Shown here piece after piece: positions 1 through 10,679 of a stretch of DNA of 64,000 nt. The notes beneath the pieces were generated by a model that saw only the letters and a program-made list of their open reading frames with translations, searched no databases and had not been told where the DNA came from. Origin of the DNA: Incurvaria masculella (lineage: Eukaryota > Arthropoda > Insecta > Lepidoptera > Incurvariidae); NCBI GenBank assembly GCA_946894095.1, contig OX335650.1, positions 4,278,001-4,342,000 on the forward strand. The letters are read 5' to 3'. Both the position numbers and the translations under genes were made by a program. Each line of letters begins with the position of its first letter. Position 1 is the first letter of the stretch.

Positions 1-19
1 GATATTGTTTTGTATTAAA

Positions 20-300
20 TTGGCCGTGGATGGCTAACATCAAATCAGCTGTCACGAAATTAGCACAACTCACCACCCAAGAGCAAGGTACCATGCCAGG
101 ACCATCCTAATATTGCACTTCACCGCTAAATTGAACTGGATTTTTCGTTACGTATTTTTTGTGTCTTATCGTTTATTCCGGATAAATTTTATTGCTGCTT
201 CAATAATCGTTCATTCAATCCAATGGTATCAACCCGGGACCACCTAGTAAGGTAGGGAGGACACCTACAGTATTACGTGGAGTACGAACCACGAACGAAA
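20..300 (-). mobile_element. decayed SINE copy (5S/tRNA SINE family)
   Basis: The plus strand carries the reverse complement of the SINE body shared by many copies in this window: GGATGGCTAA, then ACCATGCCAGGACC, AATTGAACTGGAT, the TCAATCCAATGGTA block, and finally CGTGGAGTACGAACCACG. It is much more diverged than the copies at 2549 and 39072 and has a small insertion near 145-180. No 5S-like head is recognisable. An old, non-functional insertion. Confidence 0.7.
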
Positions 301-762
301 AATGCCCTTAGTCATCTCTTATGACATTCACGGGACGAAATTCAGTGGGATCTCTTGCATTATTTTTAGTGTAGAAACCAGCGATAATAAAAGAAGAACG
401 GGAGTAGGAACCGAAATGAGTCTGTATAGGGGCGGGGCGGCGCAGCCAATTTTACATGCAAGTGCCGGCGCTTGAGTTCTCTTACGACTTATTTACTCGA
501 GTTCCAACGACACCTAAGAACACGAAATAACTTCATAGGACGCTATTTTGTGCAACAAAAATTCGATGTTACACGTCCCGGGTTCATAAGGTAATAAACT
601 ATAGTTAGACATTTTCCACTAACTCGTGGCTAAGCTGTCGTTGTGCGAATGCGATTAGATCGCTGCTCTCCGTCGTTCCATACTCGCTGATCAAAATCTA
701 CACACCGCAAACGAAACTTTTTCAGAAGTACTAAAAACTAAACATAGATGTGTAAAAATATT
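301..762. other. unassigned intergenic DNA
   Basis: No coding, RNA or repeat signal that I recognise. Mixed composition with a short GC-rich patch near 430-460. Short open frames here have no family resemblance. Confidence 0.4.
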
Positions 763-1012
763 TTAACAACAAAAAAACCGACTTCGAAGAAAGAGCACTA
801 AAAAGTTTAAAAAAAATTGCCATATTTGTAGTTACGATTTTTGTCATTTTTTGAGTCGGCGTCAGCCGGGCACGCGCTGCGCCAATCAAGAGAACCTTGG
901 CCACCTTGGCTGACACCGACTCAAAAAATAACAAAAATCGTAACTACAAAAATGGTAATTTTTTTTTAGTTTTTGTGCTTTTTCTTTGACGTCGGTTTTT
1001 TTTGTTAATTTT
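763..1012. mobile_element. foldback element, ACCGACTTC family, without telomeric core
   Basis: Two arms of roughly 115-120 bp are inverted copies of each other. The left arm runs from ACCGACTTCGAAGAAAGAGC through GTAGTTACGATTTTTGTCAT to TTTTTTGAGTCGGCGTCAGCC. The right arm runs from GGCTGACACCGACTC to GTGCTTTTTCTTTGACGTCGGT. The loop holds GCACGCGCTGCGCCAATC. It is the same element as the inner palindrome at 16801-17091, but where that copy has an array of AGGTT units this one has only CCTTGGCCACCTTGG. The inverted arms directly support a foldback or MITE-type element; the transposase family is unknown. Confidence 0.75.
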
Positions 1013-1340
1013 TAGTTTTTTCTTTATTCATCATCAATAGACAGTACACTGCTGTCACGTCGTGGCGTGCTAGTGGGTGGCGTAGCTCAGTTAAACGATT
1101 AAAATGGGGAACCAGAACTTTATTTGGTATCATCAAAAACGTATTCCATAAAACATCCGACTCCGGTGAGCTCTCCAAGTCGCTTGAAAGAATCCTCTGA
1201 AAGATTTTCGTGGAACACATATAAATTTAATTTTTCTGTGCATTCTGTAACATGTAAATTTATTTTTCTGTGCATTCTGTGGCATGACAACTGCACTCGG
1301 ATTTGTCATATTTTATCATTAGCCAGTTGGGTAATCCCAG
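1013..1340 (+). repeat. interspersed repeat (TGCACTCGGATTTGTCA family)
   Basis: The segment contains TTTATTCATCATCAATAGAC, an AGTACACTGCTG block and, after an insertion, TGCACTCGGATTTGTCATAT followed by ATTAGCCAG. The same ordered blocks occur at 17530-17640, 23000-23150 and, inverted, at 62225-62375. A 33-bp stretch with TTTTTCTGTGCATTCTGT is present twice in tandem around 1225-1285. Probably the 3' part of a retroelement, but no coding frame is kept. Confidence 0.55.
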
Positions 1341-1652
1341 CTGAAGTACACTAACTAATTTGTACACGTCTTTTCCAATAAACAAGAATCATCGAAATCA
1401 GTAAAGGTTATATTGAGTTATTCATCCATTTGTCGCGCACATACTTAATGCAAATTTAAGACTTATATCATTTTCTCATGAATATCATTGTCAGAACTAA
1501 ACCAAATTGAAATTGGACCATACGGGAAGCACCAGCTTTCAATTAAAAAAATCTCATCAAAACCGGTTCACCAGGCGAAAGTTCTGAGGAAACAAACAAA
1601 AAAGAACAGTGGAATCGAGAGCCTCCTCTTTTTTTGAAGTCGGTTAAAAAGC
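1335..1652 (+). mobile_element. arm of outer ACCGACTTC-family element
   Basis: This block runs from GCTGAAGTACACTAACTAAT through TTATTCATCCATTTGTCGCG to CTTTTTTTGAAGTCGGTTAA. It is colinear with the right arm (17140-17492), and inverted relative to the left arm (16439-16795), of the large palindrome at 16.4-17.5 kb. It lies directly downstream of the foldback at 763-1012 and the repeat at 1013, the same order as at 16.8-17.6 kb, so the whole 763-1652 stretch looks like a rearranged relative of that composite element. Confidence 0.65.
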
Positions 1653-2548
1653 AGCAAAGCCCACATAAAGATACGTGAAAATTTAAGTACACCTAACGCG
1701 CATATTAGCCGTGCACCTATCTCGACCAGCCGATTTAATTACTCCTGTCAAACCTCAAATTCGCGAATATTTCACTCGTCCAATATTCGATCAATCTTCC
1801 GCAAATGTTCGTCAAAATCTGTCGAGCGGCTCCCTCTCCCCCCCCCCCCCCCTCGCGCGCCGCCGCCGCCCGAACAGAAGCGAGGGCTCTAATCATACGG
1901 CGTTATTAATGGAGTGCCTCGAGATGGGAGATGCATATTGATCAACGTCTGGCCGACAATAAAGCGGAGGACCCTTTTATTTTAATCTCTGGCGCAGATT
2001 AACGCAGCCAGTGGGCAGCTCTCATTAATCCTTGGCATCGCAGCTGCGTGCGGGGCTAAGCCCTGTCCTGCCGGCGCTGTGTAAATATGCTGCGCTCTTC
2101 AGAAGGATCGCTTCAGGGACGGGGTCAAGCCTGTCGGTGCGGACTCATCTCCGCGGCGAAATGTTTTCAGAAAGTCCGCAATTACTGCAGAGTCGGAAAA
2201 TATAATGCTTGGTTTGGGAATTGTGTGAGAAAACGAACGATGCCCAGTTGTGAGCGAAATCTATATCGGGTGATTTTAAATATACCTGAATCAGTAAATC
2301 CATTAGTGGATAACACAGGATGTAGTAACATATAAGAAAAAAAATTACCAAATCATTCCTGTTTTTGGAGAAAAATTCAGTTATGAATCCAACAAAAATA
2401 ACGAAACTTTGAGAAAGTGTGTAAACTAAGATCACGTGACACCTAGAGCTAGGTTAATAAACATCGATTCACTGCACAAAAGTTCGTTTCGTAAATTTTG
2501 CCAAACTGTTTCTTCAAAATAAATTCTGTACAGATTTTTATATATGTA
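1653..2548. other. intergenic DNA with GC-rich, TAAT-containing island
   Basis: No gene is recognisable. From about 1835 there is a poly-C run, then a GC-rich block (1850-2080) that mixes CpG-rich DNA with AT-rich motifs such as GGCGCAGATTAACGCAG and TTATTAATGGAG. That composition is typical of insect conserved non-coding elements, but conservation cannot be judged from one sequence. The rest is AT-rich with nothing assigned. Confidence 0.35.
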
Positions 2549-2931
2549 TTTTTTTTTATGTGACTGGACATGATGGCTAATACCACACCTTCTGTCATGG
2601 TATTAGCCCAACACACCACATGGGAACTAGGTGCCATGCCAGGACCTTCCTTATATTGCTCGGCTACATTGAACTGGATGGAAAACACGGACAATTTTCA
2701 TTGCCGCTTCGACCATCGTTCATTCAACGCGATGGTACCAACCCGGGCGGGATTAACCCTACCACCTAGTAAGTAAGGAAGGGGACCTACAGTTTAACGT
2801 GGAATCCGAACCACGGCCAGCCTCTCTCAACGGTCTAATGGTCACCCATCCAAGACCAGACCGTACCCAGCGTTGCTTAACTTCGGAGAGCGATCGCCGA
2901 AGTGTCGCGCCACTGGGCCACTGAGGCTGAC
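2549..2931 (-). mobile_element. full-length SINE with 5S-rRNA-like head
   Basis: Read on the minus strand, the element starts TCAGCCTCAGTGGCCCAGTG, continues into CCGAAGTTAAGCAACGCTGG and CTTGGATGGGTGACCATT (matching 5S rRNA internal promoter sequence), then GTGGTTCGGATTCCACG and the common body. It ends GTCCAGTCACAT followed by a poly-A tail (poly-T on the plus strand). TGGCCCAGTGG fits a tRNA A-box and GGTTCGGATTCC resembles a B-box, so the head has features of both kinds of pol III promoter. Near-identical to the copies at 7686, 27698 and 39072, so relatively young. Confidence 0.85.
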
Positions 2932-3834
2932 AATATAATTAATATTATAAATATTTATATATGTTTTAAAGTATGAATAAACTTCAATGTTTCTGGTCTA
3001 GTTAGGGCGAAAAAGGTGATACGTCCTTAGGGAAAAATGTGAAAAGAAGTCCCCCCAATTTTAACACTGGAATTTCACTATAATTGCATATATTCTAGGC
3101 GTGTATAGAAGAAGAATTTACTTTGACATTAGTGTTAACTCTACTGAATCCGCAATGACTGAATGCCAAGAATACACGTCCTGATTCCAACCGTTGCTGT
3201 CGTTTCTCTGAATGTTAACACCATCGATATAATTAACTTATACAAATGAAATTATTTCGGGATAGGTAGGAGGAACTTCGGGAAAATAAATGACTAAATA
3301 TTAGAAGAAGAAAATTCTTATCATTCAATTCGAAATTCAGATGTTTCTTTATTGTTATTTCTTTAATTTTTTCAAATTCCGATGTTTATTTCGCGATCCC
3401 AATAGAATATATGCACGTGACTTCAAATAAATGTATGGAAACCACGAAATAAGAAGCCTTCGAATTTGGATTTGTATGATTAACATTTTTTTTTCTATAA
3501 TATTAAGTACTTTCTACTCTCGAAGTTTCTCCTGCCTATCCCAAAACACCTGCTAAAATATAACTTTCATTTAATTCATAGATGTCCGCTTTATTATAAT
3601 AATCCAATTAAAAAAAACGTAAGTACGATAGTATTTATAAAATAATGTTAGAATGAGTTAACGAATGCAATCTTATGCAAAGAGACAAAATAAAAAACGA
3701 AAATTGAACAAGCTATCTGTTCGCTTCGATCCGCCGCCATAAGCAGCCAATGTATTCGGTCAAAGGTACAATAAAATGCCCCGATACACGTCGGCTCCAC
3801 TCGGAAGCCTGAAAATGTTGACCTGAAGTCACGT
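2932..3834. other. AT-rich intergenic DNA
   Basis: No coding or structural signal recognised. Long AT-rich runs, and short open frames without homology. Confidence 0.4.
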
Positions 3835-3959
3835 CCCACAGGAGAGGTCGGTGGAGCGGCCGCTTGCCGGCACTAGCTGATAGCGATGTTTTGACAGCGG
3901 TCCCTGTGAAGTGATCCGCACGTAAAGTCCGAGCCTTGTGTGATATTGTATTTTGTGAA

Positions 3960-4510
3960 TATTATCAAAACTCGGCAAACGACTGATAATGGTGCCATGG
4001 CAAATGGGCAAGTCGTTGGTGTGGGATGCTACATGTGTTGACACTTTATGTGGCAGCCATGTCTTGGCGCAGCCGCAAAGAAGGCAGCTCGTGTTAAACA
4101 CAACAAATATTCAACAGTCACCAATCATTACACATTTGTGGCGTTTGCAGTAGAGGCGTTGGGGTCCGAGGGAGCAAAAGACCTGGCCAGAGATCTTGGA
4201 ATGGCCATGCGCGCAGCTTCAGGCAAAATCAGATCGTTAGAGTTCTTGTGGCAGCGTAGCATGGCTATTCAACGTGGAAACGCTTCCAGTGTTCTCGGTA
4301 CTATGGCCGCATCGATTTTTCTCGAGACGGATAATATTTTTTTTTTATTTTAGATTTTAGTGCGTTTCTTTTTAATTAATGTTCCTGTTTGATTTTAGTT
4401 TGTATTATTAGTTATTTAACTTTGTATTATTATTATAGGTTTAGATTTTTATTTGTGTGACCGTTTGTATCCACAATAAAAACCATCTAACACAACTAAA
4501 AAAAAAATTT
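3960..4510 (+). pseudogene. 3' end of a LINE-type retrotransposon, frameshifted
   Basis: One frame from about 3990 reads [20 protein letters not shown] different frame from 4048 gives [20 protein letters not shown] followed by [10 protein letters not shown] and QRSMAIQRGNASSVLG. The pattern WDxTCVDTL ... KY ... AVExLG ... QR.S.AIQRGNA is one I recognise from the C-terminal end of invertebrate retrotransposon polyproteins, after the reverse transcriptase. The frame change near 4050 shows it is broken. An AT-rich 3' tail follows, with AATAAA near 4477 and a poly-A run at about 4498-4508, as expected of an inserted cDNA. The upstream reverse transcriptase is absent. The exact LINE clade is uncertain. 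Confidence 0.6.
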
Positions 4511-6260
4511 GCAAATATCCTGTAATATTTTATGAAAAGCCAGTTGATTCACTCTTTCCCTATTTCATTATTTAACTTGTTGGCAGATATTTTCTCACAT
4601 GTCACGCCGGTTCAGCCCCTACTCACGGTGATGACCGTTCCTTCCCGTTCCTTTCAAAAAGTCCCAGCGGGCCGCGACTGTACCGCAACACAGTGGCCGG
4701 ACGTCCGGCGCAGTGACGGAGAGAATTACGCTTTCAATCACTGGCCGACAACATTTATGGCCATCTTTATTATGATTGGGCGCGCGAGGCACCTGCGCCG
4801 CGGTCGCTCGAACGCATACTTTTTACCCCATTTGCGGTACACTGTAAGCGATCATTGAAAATCTCTCCGAGCCGGCTTTGTTTGAGTGGCGGCCTAATGT
4901 TGGCGTCGTACGGACGGACAGCGTTCACGAGATTACTAGTTCAGTCGAATGATTGGCGTTTTAATGCGCGATTGACAGGTCAGTTACACGGCGATGCCAA
5001 TGTTTGAGGTTATTAATGTTATAGGGAATAAGCACAAGCGTACTTTTAAAATATAGGATTAAAAAGATTCAATCCATCGTTATGTAGTTCATTTCACGAT
5101 AGGAGCATTGAGATGTATCGTGTACGTCAATTATTTAGAGGTTGGAATAATATCGATTTCGAATATTCTAATAAAGTTTTCAGTGTATTTAATTGCATGA
5201 ATATTTTTTTTGTCTCTATTTTCTGTTTAAACAATTAAAGGACCTACATGTGCAAACAAAGTATGCCATTGAGTATGCCGGGATATTAAAAAAATACCTC
5301 ATATTATTATAGAGCGGATATATTTATTAAAATAAATGGGTGCAATATAAAATTTGGATATAAAATTGTAGGCAGAAAAAGTAAATATAATGTTATTACT
5401 CGTAGTGTGCAAAAATCTATGCACGACTGTCCATAAAATGAAATCCCAAAGTCAATTTTCGAAACGAAAAAGGTGTTTCAGAATTCAGTACGGTACACAT
5501 TACATTGCACATTTTATGAATATACTTTAGTACCCATGGTAAGGTGTGTTATTCATTCAGTTTTAATTGAAGCCTTGTATTGTGCATTTATTTTCTACAA
5601 CAAAAGCGTGTACTAAAAAACTCGCGCACACTTGTGGTAATGTTGAACATGTTCAGGTCACGGTGCGGAAGCGGCGGTGGCGAGTGTAGTCGTTATACAA
5701 ATGAGTATTTATTTGCAATGGAATTGCGGCGGGCGCAGCGTGGGTGGGTAAATTGTTAATTTTAAAGAGCGCACCGCGACATGATGTTCTGTAGGGCGGG
5801 CGGGCGGCTCGGACGGAAACAGATTCCGCCCTAGCTGCGCATTTGTGCTAATCTGCTTTTTAGCAAAATGCTGTTTAGATCGCTTCAGTATTTTCAAGAA
5901 AAGACCGGGGACCAGCTTCCTCAATTATTAAGAAAGGTAAATTAAAATTGTATCAAAAGATGTGTTATTTAAAAGGATAAAACACTGCAACAATAAATGT
6001 AAAACGTAAATATTTTTTTATGGAAAAAATGCCTATTTGGTACCGTTTATTATTTCAAAGAGTCTTAAACTTTTCAAAAAATAAAAGAGATTTAAAAAAA
6101 TAAGATACACAAATGATACTGGAGAATTTAGACAGCTTCAAAATGATACCAATCTGGTTTCGATGTAAATAAATCATCAAATCATATCTTTGACAGCCTC
6201 TTCTGGTGATAAAAATAGTTGACCGCGTAATTGGTTCTTAAGAACGGCCCGTAAGCTATG
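4511..6260. other. intergenic DNA with two GC-rich islands
   Basis: No gene found. Two GC-rich stretches stand out from AT-rich surroundings: 4600-4990 (with CATTTATGGCCATCTTTATT and GGCGTTTTAATGCGCGATTG) and 5640-5880 (with AGTATTTATTTGCAATGG and GTTAATTTTAAAGAGCGC). Each combines CpG-rich DNA with homeodomain-type TAAT/TTAAT and TTTATGG motifs. They could be regulatory elements of a distant developmental gene; this is inference from composition. 5000-5640 and 5930-6260 are AT-rich and unassigned. Confidence 0.35.
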
Positions 6261-6580
6261 CTCCCCATACAAACGTAGTTTACTAATCATTTGGAAACCG
6301 CTATTCCAATTAAATTGATATTTAATATCTAATATCAGGTAACAAATATCTGTGTCTGCATGCTTTTGTTTTTTTGAAAAATCCAAACCGAATGAAATGA
6401 ATGCAAAAAGAAAATCTTCATACGAATTTTGTTTTCTGTGTGGTTTCACCCAGAATACATTTACCGAAAAAACAAAGGCATGCAGACACAGGTATTTGTA
6501 GCTTAATATTAGATACCAAATATCAAGTAAGTTGGAACAATGGTTTTAAAATCATTAGTAAACTACGTTTGTATGGGAGG
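6261..6580. mobile_element. MITE with ~118-bp terminal inverted repeats
   Basis: The left arm begins CCCATACAAACGTAGTTTAC and runs to TGTCTGCATGCTTTTGTTTT. The right arm carries the reverse complement, from AAAACAAAGGCATGCAGACA to GTAAACTACGTTTGTATGGG. The arms differ by scattered substitutions and enclose a spacer of about 80 bp. No transposase is present, so this is a non-autonomous DNA element. I see no clean target duplication. Confidence 0.75.
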
Positions 6581-6624
6581 CGAAATTTTCAGGTGCTTAC
6601 AGGCCGACCTTAATGTTTGGGAAC

Positions 6625-6712
6625 ACACAAAAGTCACGAGGGCCGGGAGGACTGGAGGAAAATTGGAGAGGCGTATGTCCAGCAGCGGACGCAAACACGC
6701 TGACTGACTGAC
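6625..6712 (+). pseudogene. 3' end of an endonuclease/RT LINE ORF
   Basis: The frame reads GREDWRKIGEAYVQQRTQT and then a stop. The W.(x)3-4.GEAY.QQ pattern just before the stop codon is the familiar C-terminus of insect LINE polyproteins whose last residues follow a DDIK..G..W segment. A related tail lies on the minus strand at 40187-40335, and a third, weaker one at 46392-46445. Only the extreme 3' end is present, consistent with 5' truncation. Confidence 0.55.
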
Positions 6713-7685
6713 ATATTGTGTGGGATTCATTGCAAGCAAAGATGTTTCACGCCCAAAAGTTTTGTGTAGGATTTATTGTTTTGTCACGCCAATTCTTAAA
6801 GGGTGCCCAAATTCATGTCTCTTTCGATCATATGGCGCATAGATGTTTTTGTTGTTCACAGCATAGGTCGGGTGACCAAGTCACTAAAATTAACACGACC
6901 GCGCTACAATTCTGTAAACCAGAACTTTATCGGCAAAAGTAATTCGAAGCTGAGCCGTAAAATTACACTTCATATCGTTAAACATCATACTACGAAAAGT
7001 TTCGCGAGTTAAATGTTGTTTAGGAGTGATAATCCATGGTACACCCCTACTCTATGACTACACACTGTCGGTAAGATTCGGGTCTCCAACAAGACGGATG
7101 GCTCGGCGCTGTATGGAATCCAAAGACCCTAACAAACACAGGAGACTGCCTTCCTTTTTTTGACTTGGCTACAATATTCCTCTACTGTCCTAATCCGTGA
7201 TTTGTAGTGTAGGTTAGTTTAGATTAGGTTAGGTAAGGTACTCTAGGTTTTGAAAAGGTTTAGGCTAGAAAATGAATAATCGCCGATGTTATCATATCAC
7301 AGTTATAATAATTCTTGCATTCGTATTCGTTTGCAATTTGTGGTCGTCAGTTATGCATGAAAGCAGCCGCGCTGTCGCAGCTTTTAATCAGTCAATGCCT
7401 ACATCGGGCACCGCTGCAGGTCGGCTGAAACCTTAGCGTAGCCAAGCCACGTTTCAGCCATTTTGCAAAAACATTTTACAACTTTCTTTGACGGTATCAG
7501 TTAAAATCTCTTTGCATGAATTCTCAACCTACGCTACACAACACCTGTTGTGCAGAATCGTATTATTTTACACGATGTAGGAACTATAAGTACCATCAAT
7601 GGCACGTTTCGAAAAACGAACAAAAAATTATGTAAACTTGGAATCTATATCTTTACCACCTATGTTTTTATGAAACGAAATTTCG
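6713..7685. other. unassigned intergenic DNA with a short TTAGG-like tract
   Basis: No gene recognised. At 7205-7250 there is a degenerate series of TTAGG-type units (GTTAGTTTAGATTAGGTTAGG), possibly a decayed interstitial telomeric repeat. The rest is unassigned. Confidence 0.35.
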
Positions 7686-8068
7686 TCAGCCTCAGTGGCC
7701 CAGTGGCGCGACACTTCGGCGATCGCTCTCCGAAGATAAGCAACGCTGGGTCCGGTCTGGTCTTGGATGGCTGACCATTCGACCGTTGAGAGAGGCTGCC
7801 CGTGGTTCGGATTCCACGTTAAACTGTAGGTCCCCTTCCTTACTTACTCGGTGGTAGGGTTAATCCCGCCCGGGTTGGTACCATCGCATTGGATGAACGA
7901 TGGTCGAAGCGGCAATGGAAATTGTCCGTGTTTTCCATCCAGTTCAATGTAGCCGTGCAATATAAGGAAGGTCCTGGCATGGCACCTAGTTCCCATGTGG
8001 TGTGTTGGGCTAATACCATGACAGAAGGTGTGGTGTTAGCCATCCATGTCCAGTCACATAAAAAAAAC
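7686..8068 (+). mobile_element. full-length SINE with 5S-rRNA-like head
   Basis: Sense-oriented copy. The head contains TGGCCCAGTGG, CGAAGATAAGCAACGCTGGG and CTTGGATGGCTGACCATT, followed by GTGGTTCGGATTCCACG, the body, and the 3' end GTCCAGTCACAT plus A8. Relative to the copies at 2549 and 39072 the 5S-like block has small changes (GTTAAG to GATAAG, GGGTGACC to GGCTGACC). Its 3' end is where the 2.24-kb duplication begins. Confidence 0.85.
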
Positions 8069-9103
8069 TTTTGAATTTGAATTTGAACCCGTGCCAGTTC
8101 TACCTTTTAGGATTGCTTTATGTACTTTTATGTACAGATTCCTTTGTTTTTCGCAAAATCGCGAGCTTATTGCTTATTGGCGATATTTCCTTTTAGATCT
8201 TCTGTTCAGAGCCCCTAGTTCCAGTTGCAACCTAAATTGGCGTTTACGCGTAGCTAATCAACTGGGGTTTTTAAATTTATGGAGAAATTGAAGAGCTTGC
8301 GCCAAGGTGTAAGCACTAACATTTGCGAGTCTGAGTTTGATTTGACAGCTTACTTCGCCGTTAATACGTTGACGTTGCCATTTACGCCGTCTTCGGATTT
8401 TCATACAAATCGGAGGTCTGAGTTTGACTTTGACAGCTTGAAGAAGTAAAATCACACAATAAATAGTAAAAAAACTAACTAACTTCGTAACTTCGAAGTT
8501 CCGTAAATGCCAATTGAGCTGAGAACTTGGATTGACCATTCAGAATCGTCTTCAACCGGACAAATTACGTAAGACTAAAGTGCTTACAAAATAGAGATGT
8601 GCGAGCAAAGTGTTTACCAAGAAATTCTGAACAATTTTGCTAGTCAATATTCAATAAACACGCAATAATCAACTAAGTAATTAGCCCTTCTCAACGATGA
8701 CTTCTGCGTAGTTTATTTATTACGAGAATTACATATTTATGAGCAATGGGTAGGCTGACCTTCTTTCCAAAGTTCAAGAGAGTACTCCAGTTTCTAATAC
8801 AGTTGGCTTGAAGATCACACTCCAACAGAGCTCTCGCATCACCCAGACAATATCGGTTCCGTCCGACGAGGCGCATTGCCCGCAGCGCGGCGCAACTGTG
8901 CCGCCACGGTCACATGTTATTAGTCGTCGCCTCGTCGATATCTGTCAGCGCACTAACGATAAATGGCGCTGCGACAAATGGAAACGGTTGGGCCGGTCCG
9001 GAATATGAGCGCTGTGCGTTATTCATCAACGTCGACCGCATTCGGGGACATATCCGCTCGCGCAGGGCCCGCACGGCCGTCGAGGAATTGTGTGTGTTCC
9101 ACT

Positions 9104-10085
9104 AATTGCGAAATGATTGAAGGCGACCCATGCGAGTTTGGAAACACGTTCGATAGTTTTCGAAATCGTTCCATTCATGAGATTATTGGTTGGGAACTTT
9201 GGTGTTAACCACCCTTTGTTACTCGAGAACGTCGTCGTAGTCCCAAACTTTGTCGTTTTTTTTGACTGTTTAATAAAAATTCTACTATGTTGAAAAATCT
9301 CATAATATTTGACTAGCAGAAATAAGACATAAGGTTTAGTAGTCAACGCATTGCTTTTGAGTAGGATCTATAAAAAGTTACATATTGTTCCGATTTTGGT
9401 GATGTGACGTGAGAAGGGTGCTTGAGAATTGCGAAATGCGACCCATGCGAGTTTGGAAACAAGTTCGATAGTTTTCTAAATCGTTCCATTCATGAGATTA
9501 TTGGTTGGGAACTTTGGTGTTAACCGCCCTTTGTTACTCGAGAACGTAGCCGTATCTCATAATATTTGACTTGTAGAAATAAGACATAAGGTTTAGTAGT
9601 CAACGCATTGCTTTTGAGTAGGATCTATAAAAAGTTACATATTGTTCCGATTTTGGTGATGTGACGTGAGAAGGGTGCTTGAGAATTGCGAAATGCGACC
9701 CATGCGAGTTCGGAAACAAGTTCGATAGTTTTCTAAATCGTTCCATTCATGAGATTATTGGTTTGGGAACTTTGGTGATAACCGCCCGTTGGATAAAAAA
9801 TCTGCAATGTTTAAAAATCTCATAATATTTTACTAGTAGGCATTAGAGATAAGGTTTTGTATTCAACGCATTGCTTTTGCGCTACTCCATCAGAACGTAA
9901 CCGTAGTCTCAACTTTTTTAGTTTTATCGTCTGTTTAGTAAAAATTCTACTAATTTCAAAAATCTTAGAATATTATACTAGTAGACATTAGACATAATGT
10001 TTTGTAGTGAACGCATTTCTTTTGAGTAGGATCTATGAAAAGTTACATATTGTTTCGATTTTGGCGATGTCACGTGAGTAGGGTG
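9104..10085. repeat. internal tandem array, units of ~257-315 bp
   Basis: Successive units share GCGACCCATGCGAGTTTGG (9123, 9438, 9695), CGTTCCATTCATGAGATTAT, ACTTTGGTG.TAACC, CTCATAATATTT and AGTTACATATTGTT. Spacings of 315 and 257 bp reflect an internal deletion; a fourth unit (about 9895-10085) lacks the first half. Duplicated with its surroundings at 11790-12770. No ORF is conserved in it. Confidence 0.8.
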
Positions 10086-10127
10086 CTTACTTGGAAATAT
10101 TTAAACAAGAATGAAATTTAAACAAAA

Positions 10128-10253
10128 TTGTGCGCCGGACTAGGCGCAAAGGGCTATAAATATGTGCAACTATAAATATCGGTCGCCAAAGATGCGGGGC
10201 TGCGTACCGCCCCTCCGCGCCCCCCGTGGCGCGGGGGTTGCTTCGCGGAAAGC
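10128..10253 (+). mobile_element. inverted-repeat arm (left) of a Gypsy-carrying unit
   Basis: The arm runs from GCGCCGGACTAGGCGCAAAG through two TATAAATAT motifs and a very GC-rich part (GCGCCCCCCGTGGCGCGGGG) to CTTCGCGGAAAGC. Its reverse complement lies at 10547-10670. A second plus-oriented copy is at 12813-12938 and a 45-bp piece at 10680-10724. Confidence 0.8.
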
Positions 10254-10546
10254 AGCCGCGGTCGCATCAGTCGGTTCGGTCTTCCATTGTAACTGCATAC
10301 CTGTAACCTCTTGATGACACGAGTGGACCGACCATATCCACATTAAGATGTTGGAACCGTTCGCATGGTTCATATTGTCCAAGTGGCGATTTAGTGTGTC
10401 GTGATACCTTAGATTTCTGGCATGGTATACACGTCTCGGTCCATGTCTTGACATCGTTTAACATTCCAGGCCAAAAAAATCTTTCTCTAACCAGTCGGCG
10501 GGTTCCTCTCACGCCCGGGTGAGCTAAGCCATGTATGGTCATGAAT
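10254..10546 (-). pseudogene. Gypsy-type LTR retrotransposon integrase fragment
   Basis: The minus strand encodes an open stretch with HGLAHPGVRGTRRLVRERFF and CIPCQKSK, the H-H-C-C zinc-binding domain (HHCC type) found at the start of Ty3/Gypsy integrases. Then comes FQHLNVDMVGPL, matching the first part of the integrase catalytic core with its first aspartate, and GYRYAVTM. The core stops there; the second and third catalytic residues are missing. Both ends of the frame run straight into the 124-bp inverted repeats (10128-10253 and 10547-10670), which give the odd APRGARRG-like peptide. A dead pol fragment embedded in another structure. Confidence 0.8.
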
Positions 10547-10670
10547 GCTTTCCGCGAAGCAACCCCCGCGCCACGGGGGGCGCGGAGGGGCGGTACGCAG
10601 CCCCGCATCTTTGGCGACCGATATTTATAGTTGCACATATTTATAGCCCTTTGCGCCTAGTCCGGCGCAA
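10547..10670 (-). mobile_element. inverted-repeat arm (right) of the Gypsy-carrying unit
   Basis: Exact or near-exact reverse complement of 10128-10253, ending at TAGTCCGGCGC. It is followed by CCATTCCCCC and then a short direct repeat of the arm's outer end (10680-10724). Confidence 0.8.
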
Positions 10671-10679
10671 CCATTCCCC

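Larger units (their letters stand above)
8037..10279. repeat. segmental duplication, copy A
   Basis: From TAGCCATCCATGTCC in the SINE tail to GTCGCATCAGTCGGTTCGG, this block reappears at 10734-12964. By eye I find only three substitutions (around 8376, 8723 and 9285) and one 12-bp deletion in copy B (missing GGCCCGCACGGC near 9066). It contains single-copy-looking DNA, a GC-rich patch (8870-9070), an internal tandem array and one arm of the inverted-repeat element. Such identity implies a very recent event or two haplotypes placed in tandem by the assembler. Confidence 0.9.

Noticed and set aside
4048..4353. Open plus-strand frame of 101 codons as a host gene
   Set aside because: Its residues match a LINE C-terminus, the preceding part is in another frame, and a poly-A tail follows, so it is a retroelement remnant.
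8046..8291. Identical 81-codon frames at 8046 and 10743 as a duplicated gene
   Set aside because: They start inside a SINE tail and are identical only because the whole 2.24-kb block is duplicated; no domain or codon bias.
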